From assembly GCA_022747635.1 (NCBI GenBank), contig JAKTNV010000019.1, positions 10,389,501 to 10,453,500 of the forward strand: a DNA stretch of 64,000 nt. Direction: 5' to 3'. The stretch is from Hetaerina americana. Taxonomy: Eukaryota; Arthropoda; Insecta; Odonata; Calopterygidae. A model generated the notes under the pieces. That model did not search any database, was not told where the DNA came from, and saw only the letters and a list, made by a program, of their open reading frames with translations. The position numbers and the translations under genes were made by a program. Position 1 is the stretch's first letter. Each line of letters opens with the position of its first letter. Of the stretch, positions 58,761-64,000 are shown one piece after another.

Positions 58761-61466
58761 TTTCAGAGCTATTAGACGACGCACTCATGCTTTTCCTTAA
58801 ATCTCACTATTATATGCAATCTCTTAACTTTCGGGAGTGTGGAAGTATATGCTGGAAAGAACTCCACTTCTGATGACACATGCGTAACTCCGTGAAGTAC
58901 ATTTTATCGCGATAGATATTGATGAGATCTTTTTGTATTGCGATGGGAAATTAAACGCCTCTGTAGTTCCCTTGGCGGTCAATGTATCTCCACTTTTATT
59001 CCTCGCAGCCGATGCTTCTCAAACGACGGAAATGTCCATCCCCCGCGGGAGCGACCATTCCACGGCGACGGTCTCTTTGCCAAGGAAGTAATTTATACAC
59101 TTGACATCCGCCATGGTGATTCTCTACACGATTTCAATCTCCTCCGCCTCGCTCCCTTTGTCTTCATTTTTATCGGTGCTATCAATTTCATAGAGTCATT
59201 TCACCTTCGCCATTTAGCTCTTTCCTCGAGGCGTGCGGCGAACCACTTTTCAATGGACCGCCATCTGGGTCTGAGGATGGTGGTCCATTGGGTAATAAAA
59301 GGATAACACGATCGTCTTAATTCACGGGATCACATTTTAGCCCCTCTTCCGCTCTTCTCTTTTGGCAAAGGCTTAAAGATTCCCAGAAACATTCGCACTG
59401 GCATTTTTTATTAAAATCACTGCTATTATTCTTTCTCTTCGTTAATAATTACATTGAGGTAACACATTCAATTGATGCTCGTTGCTAATAATTCGTTTTA
59501 CGAAGTTAAAAGGAAGGAATAAAGTAGGCTGAAAATGATGCTCATATTTATTTCGGCCATTTTCAAGAACTTAATGAACTTAATTAAATATTTCCTCTCT
59601 CTAACTTAGGGATAAACTTTTATAAACAGGTCAAATATAATAATTATTATGGCTATAAGGTTATGGAAATGAATTAATCGCATTTAGCTTTGCTTTTCAC
59701 AGTATTAATGACAAATTCCCCTTCACTTACTCATAATTTAAAATCCGATGACTGTAAAATGATATTTCATAAGCCCATACACTCTGAAGTGCTTTGAAAC
59801 GCATTTCACATGCGACGGGTGTACGGTTATCAAAGGCTCCAAGCTCTTTGAGCGTTCGCGTTGCGTTTGATCCGTACCTCGACTGCCTGCAGTGAGTTCA
59901 TCAAGTATTCCTCAAATTGTAAAGCAACCTCTATTTCAGGGCAAAACAACCAGAATGCTACAGGATGGATATTTGAATCTTGTAAAAAAAATCTTATCTT
60001 CCCTTCCTCATCTCTGGTGTCTCCCTCCGGTTGCCCAGAAGCTCATTTGCTTCCAGGAAGTCACGGCAGAAGATGCTTTGTGGAACCAAACCAGATGCGG
60101 AGTTGATCAATCGCTTTTATGCCACGTCCCTTCCACCACCAAGTCCAACACTCTCGCAGCCATATCACGAGTTCCATTGCGGCCGCTGTAATTCACGTTT
60201 ATTTCATCCTCCCACCACTTAAAAGTGATTTAGAGCTCTCAGATTTTATTTCCGAGGTTGAAAATTCTTCCCGCGCGCCTCAGCGTCTCAGTTTGGTGCG
60301 TGCGAACGGTGCGGAACAGAAGCACTTACACATACATACTGCGCCGTCCTCATTTACTCCTCCGGCGGCCCCGCCGCGGGGTTCTGCGATTCGCGTGTGT
60401 TTCTGTTTCCATCTCACCCTTAACTTGGGGATGGGAAAAATTCAGGAATTATCTCCCTCCGAGCATAGTGGTGACGTGAACTTTGGGCCTCGAACCTGCT
60501 CTGGGTGCAGCGGCATGCTAAATACTACCCGTCCGTGAACCTCTAGGGGGAAATTAATACTCACGTGGGGTAATGGACCTGGAAGAAATAAAAAGGATTG
60601 AGCTAAAAATTTTCAGAGCGAAGCATAAAGAAATGACAGGGCTTCCGCTTGGTCATTGAAGATGACTTAAAAATTCGCTCGGGTGAGTTTTTATGCTACC
60701 GCATTGGGCAAATAAAAGATTATGCACACCCATTGCCTGAGAGAATTCTGTGCTTTTTTGGTTCGGGTAGCTTGTCGGAAGTTTCAAAGATGGCTTTTGG
60801 TTTGCCTGCGGGTATGGTAAAGTCTTTTTTTACTTGTGTACTAGGCAAGAGGTAAATTTTCTCGAATTCTGTAAGCAAAAATTTGCATAGCTTCTTAGAA
60901 AATTGGCCAGAAAACATGATTCCTTACATATTACACTTTTCAATTTTTTCCATTTCTGCTTGCATGAAAATTTTACTCTTTACGCTGTTACGTTGCTCGT
61001 ATCATTTAGGGACTGGTCTTGTCTTCTAATATGTTTTTATATATCTGTACCATTTCATTATTGCACAATTTTTCCAATAATCATGAGAAAGCGAAACTCT
61101 TTCTTAAAACCGATGCATGAAACTTGTTTGTGATAAAGGCGCAACGGAGATAAGGGAATTGTATACGAGGATAGTATGACGTACAGACGCTTTCCGATTT
61201 TCCACAATTCCAGAATACTTAATAATACATTGTCAACAAATGCTATGAATACAAAGCTATCTTGGAAGAATGATACGGAATTAGAGTACCGTCATATTAA
61301 AATATATGATGATACTACAAGGTATTAAATTTGAAAATAAAAAGGTGTGTCAAAATGAAGGAACAAATAAATTGAAGGACGAATCATGAAGCAATGCCAG
61401 AGGCAGTAAGCGTTTGTAGGCATCGGGTGATTTCCCATGCCACATGTGTTCAAGAAAGTGGTTTCC

Positions 61467-61470
<4 letters not shown>
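58761..61470. other. Non-coding DNA with GC-rich parts
   Basis: 58940-59300 and 60000-60540 are GC-moderate with open frames that carry no motif. Remaining sequence is AT-rich. No gene recognised. Confidence 0.45.

Positions 61471-61504
<34 letters not shown>
61471..61504. repeat. (TA)n microsatellite
   Basis: Short TA array next to the left arm of the nested inverted repeat. Confidence 0.9.
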
Positions 61505-61508
<4 letters not shown>

Positions 61509-61571
61509 ATGCCTCGACGCTAGCAGAAACATTTGTTTTGCTCTACCCGCTGGGGGAAAATTATAATTATG

Positions 61572-61659
<88 letters not shown>

Positions 61660-61661
61660 CA
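61572..61661. repeat. (TA)n microsatellite, left of mariner copy 3
   Basis: TA array ending in TACATACATA, the target site used by the mariner copy. Confidence 0.9.
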
Positions 61662-61762
61662 TACGAGGGTCATCCGGAAAGTAGTACCCGTTCGTGAAAT
61701 AAAGACACAAAAGTAAATATTAACAAACATAAAAAATTTTATTTGAAAGAGGATACTTTAAA

Positions 61763-61876
61763 CTACTTCTCAACATAATCTCCAAGCAAATTAAGGCATT
61801 TGTCATAACGTGTGACAAGTTTCTGTATTCCTGCTGCATAGTCCTTCGCCGCCAGCTCATTGAGATACGCGAGGGA
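61763..61876 (-). pseudogene. Mariner transposase C-terminal tail, out of frame
   Basis: Same out-of-frame C-terminal piece as 17212-17325, with the AAGIQKL version found in copy 1. Confidence 0.75.
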
Positions 61877-62255
61877 CCCATCTTGCACAAATTTTTGCAT
61901 AATGCAGATGGTGTTTAACAATTTCATGAACAATTGTTCGAGAAACATTGGGAAAATGCTCACAGATGTCATCAATTGTGACGCGCCGATCGTTCCTCAC
62001 GAATTCGTCAACTGAGCTCACCAGTTGGTCTGTAATGACAGACGGTCTCCCCGAACGCTCATCGTCGTGTGTGTTCCCCCTCCCCATGTTGAAGTTGCGA
62101 CACCACCGCCGAACAGACGACTCGTCCATTACATTGTCTCCATACACCTCCTTTAATTGGCGATGAATATCACATGGGCGAACGTTTCTTGCATTGAGGA
62201 ATTTAATCACTGCCCTCACTTCACAACTGGCGGCGTTCTCAATTTTTTTAAACAT
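61857..62255 (-). CDS. Truncated mariner transposase, N-terminal DNA-binding domain only
   Basis: Same 132-residue helix-turn-helix frame as the other two copies, with no difference by eye: MFKKIEN start, GRP linker, CARWVPR end. It lacks the catalytic domain. Three unbroken copies may reflect youth rather than selection. Confidence 0.8.
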   Translation of the reverse strand: MFKKIENAASCEVRAVIKFLNARNVRPCDIHRQLKEVYGDNVMDESSVRRWCRNFNMGRGNTHDDERSGRPSVITDQLVSSVDEFVRNDRRVTIDDICEHFPNVSRTIVHEIVKHHLHYAKICARWVPRVSQ

Positions 62256-62416
62256 TGTAAACAATCACAGAAACAACACAGGCAATGCTAGCGTCACGCA
62301 ACTTGGCTCAGAGAAGGCAGACAAGCCACTGAAGCTATCTGACCTCGTCCAGCGGCTACTCGCGTCGTCAGCACTTCATGCGGCACGAACGGGTACTACT
62401 TTCCGGATGACCCTCG

Positions 62417-62654
<238 letters not shown>

Positions 62655-62723
62655 GTATACATAATTATAATTTTCCCCAGCGGGTAGAGCAAAACAAATG
62701 TTTCTGCTAGCGTCGAGGCATTC

Positions 62724-62990
62724 CCTAAGCACATCACTACTCGCCGCTGCTAAGTAGTAGCTCTTTCTCAAACAAATTAGCGTCAAAAGGCTTAAAGCGT
62801 AACGGGTGAAATGGGGTAAACCATTAAAAAGTTTTCCTCTGCTCTCCGCACTCGTGTGGGTTTTAATACGTTGAACTCTGGAGAGATGAAGAGGGGCGAC
62901 TGCGTTTTCACACCGCCGCTGGCTTCGCGTTGTACCGAGTGTGAAAGTGAGAAATACGATAGAGAGAGGTAAGCATGCTGGTATATTGCA

Positions 62991-62995
<5 letters not shown>
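62724..62995. other. Non-coding spacer
   Basis: Nothing recognised. Confidence 0.4.

Positions 62996-63035
<40 letters not shown>
62996..63035. repeat. (GA)n microsatellite
   Basis: About 19 AG units on the + strand. The 234-residue minus-strand frame across 62469-63173 joins this tract with TA repeats and is not a gene. Confidence 0.9.
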
Positions 63036-63039
<4 letters not shown>

Positions 63040-64000
63040 AAAGGGAACCAAAAGAAGGGAAATGTTAACGAGGTCGGAAAAATATTGGCCGAGGCATTGA
63101 AGGGCGTGTATCTAATGGAATGGAGGGCCAATTGGAAATTGATGTGGCCCAATAGTGGTTTTTGGTTTGACATCCGATAAAAGTAACACTTTTGCCAATA
63201 TTATAGTAGCTTGTTATTAGAAGATTGCATGTCCCATTCTCTAAAATTCATTAACTTTATATTATATTTGGTTGTACGGGCGCCGGTTTTTGAGTAAAAG
63301 AAATTATGGCTCATGAGTAATTTGAATCATAATGAATGTATCCACTTGGTACCCTCTCTAAAGTAATTGAGTGAGCTGGTATTAATATCGGTTTGTTTGC
63401 GACTTAGTCATTCCTTGGACGATCTTGCAAACTTATCCTTTACTGTACGACGAATTTTAAGGCTAGTATTTTTGTTGGCGATCATCCTTGGCCCTTCCCA
63501 TACCCGTGAGTACTTGATAATTTGCTACTTTTGGCTACTGTTGGTTTGAGTTGTATTATAACCTCACCGGATGGGGTCAGTAGTCCACTTGTAAGATGAT
63601 TTCTAGCGGACAATGAATTAGTTCAGCCAAACTATTAATCTAATTTTTTTTAAATAACAGTGAAATGCAGTCTAATCGTATTCTCGTAGACTCTTTTATG
63701 ATGCAGACTCATGACCTTTTCCAAAAGTAAATTCATAAACTTCCCTCATAACTGGCCTTATTTCCTCATCTCTGTTTTTATTACTAGAGAAATAGATTTA
63801 ATATACCATATTGCAATTTTAGACAAGAAAAATTGTGAAATCATTTTTTCATGGATGTATTCAAGATATCGTACATGTGTTGCCAAAGAATATAATATGT
63901 TTTACGTCTACAAAGCCCGGTTGATCCGTCTGTAAATTTCATAGCGTTTGCTTAAATGTTGTCATTGCTCAGGTACGATTAATTAATAGTATAGAGGGAT
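63036..64000. other. AT-rich non-coding DNA
   Basis: No gene, RNA gene or dispersed repeat recognised to the end of the window. Confidence 0.5.

Larger units (their letters stand above)
61664..62416 (-). mobile_element. Mariner-derived non-autonomous element, copy 3
   Basis: 753 bp with perfect 33-bp terminal inverted repeats, inserted in minus orientation inside a (TA)n array. The left flank is TA (61662-61663) and the right flank reads TG, so one target-duplicate base has changed or been altered by microsatellite slippage. Internally it matches copy 1 at the two positions where copy 2 differs (leader and C-terminal segment). By eye, copies 1 and 3 differ only in the one inverted-repeat base. 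Confidence 0.95.

Overview
This window looks like intergenic or intronic DNA from a large arthropod genome, most likely an insect. I infer this from the mariner-type transposon copies, the decayed non-LTR (LINE) reverse-transcriptase fragments, the many short elements with tRNA-like pol III boxes, the very long (TA)n microsatellites, and the absence of any convincing host exon, rRNA, tRNA or bacterial-style gene. The species cannot be named from the sequence. I found no host protein-coding gene I can defend. Nearly all open frames are chance frames in simple repeats or in GC-rich blocks of biased strand composition, or are pieces of transposons.

The clearest features are three almost identical 753-bp mariner derivatives at 16672-17424 (+), 24021-24773 (+) and 61664-62416 (-). 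Each has 33-bp terminal inverted repeats and sits at a TA (one flank now reads TG). Each keeps a 132-residue ORF for the N-terminal paired helix-turn-helix DNA-binding region and, in another frame, the last ~37 residues of the transposase. The whole catalytic DDE domain is missing in the same way in all three. They are therefore non-autonomous elements, apparently moved recently from one deleted master.

The second major component is a non-LTR retrotransposon family. Fragments lie at 7083-7272 (+), 12288-12935 (-), 31375-31955 (+), 32490-33122 (+), 42050-42610 (-), 44695-45120 (+), 45690-46760 (-, split by an inserted inverted SINE pair) and 56352-56582 (+). Several share the same 3' end. Some of those ends run into (TA)n tracts.

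The third component is a set of fold-back (inverted-repeat) structures at 4263-4373, 7041-7434, 10831-11053, 28914-29078, 45185-45377 and 61507-62723. Most sit next to (TA)n arrays. Several carry, near the centre or beside an arm, a pattern that resembles a hammerhead ribozyme core (CTGATGA, a hairpin, then GAAA). They share short sequence blocks and may be terminal fragments of one or more element families, possibly Penelope-like. That family assignment is inference.

At larger scale the window alternates between AT-rich DNA and 0.4-1 kb GC-rich, strand-asymmetric blocks (about 5.3-6.0, 9.4-10.1, 14.0-14.3, 18.8-19.2, 21.7-22.6, 25.7-26.3, 27.6-28.1, 33.5-33.9, 35.0-35.7, 38.0-38.5, 40.6-41.0 and 49.7-49.9 kb). 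Some of these have long G runs that could form G-quadruplexes. Their function, if any, is unknown.
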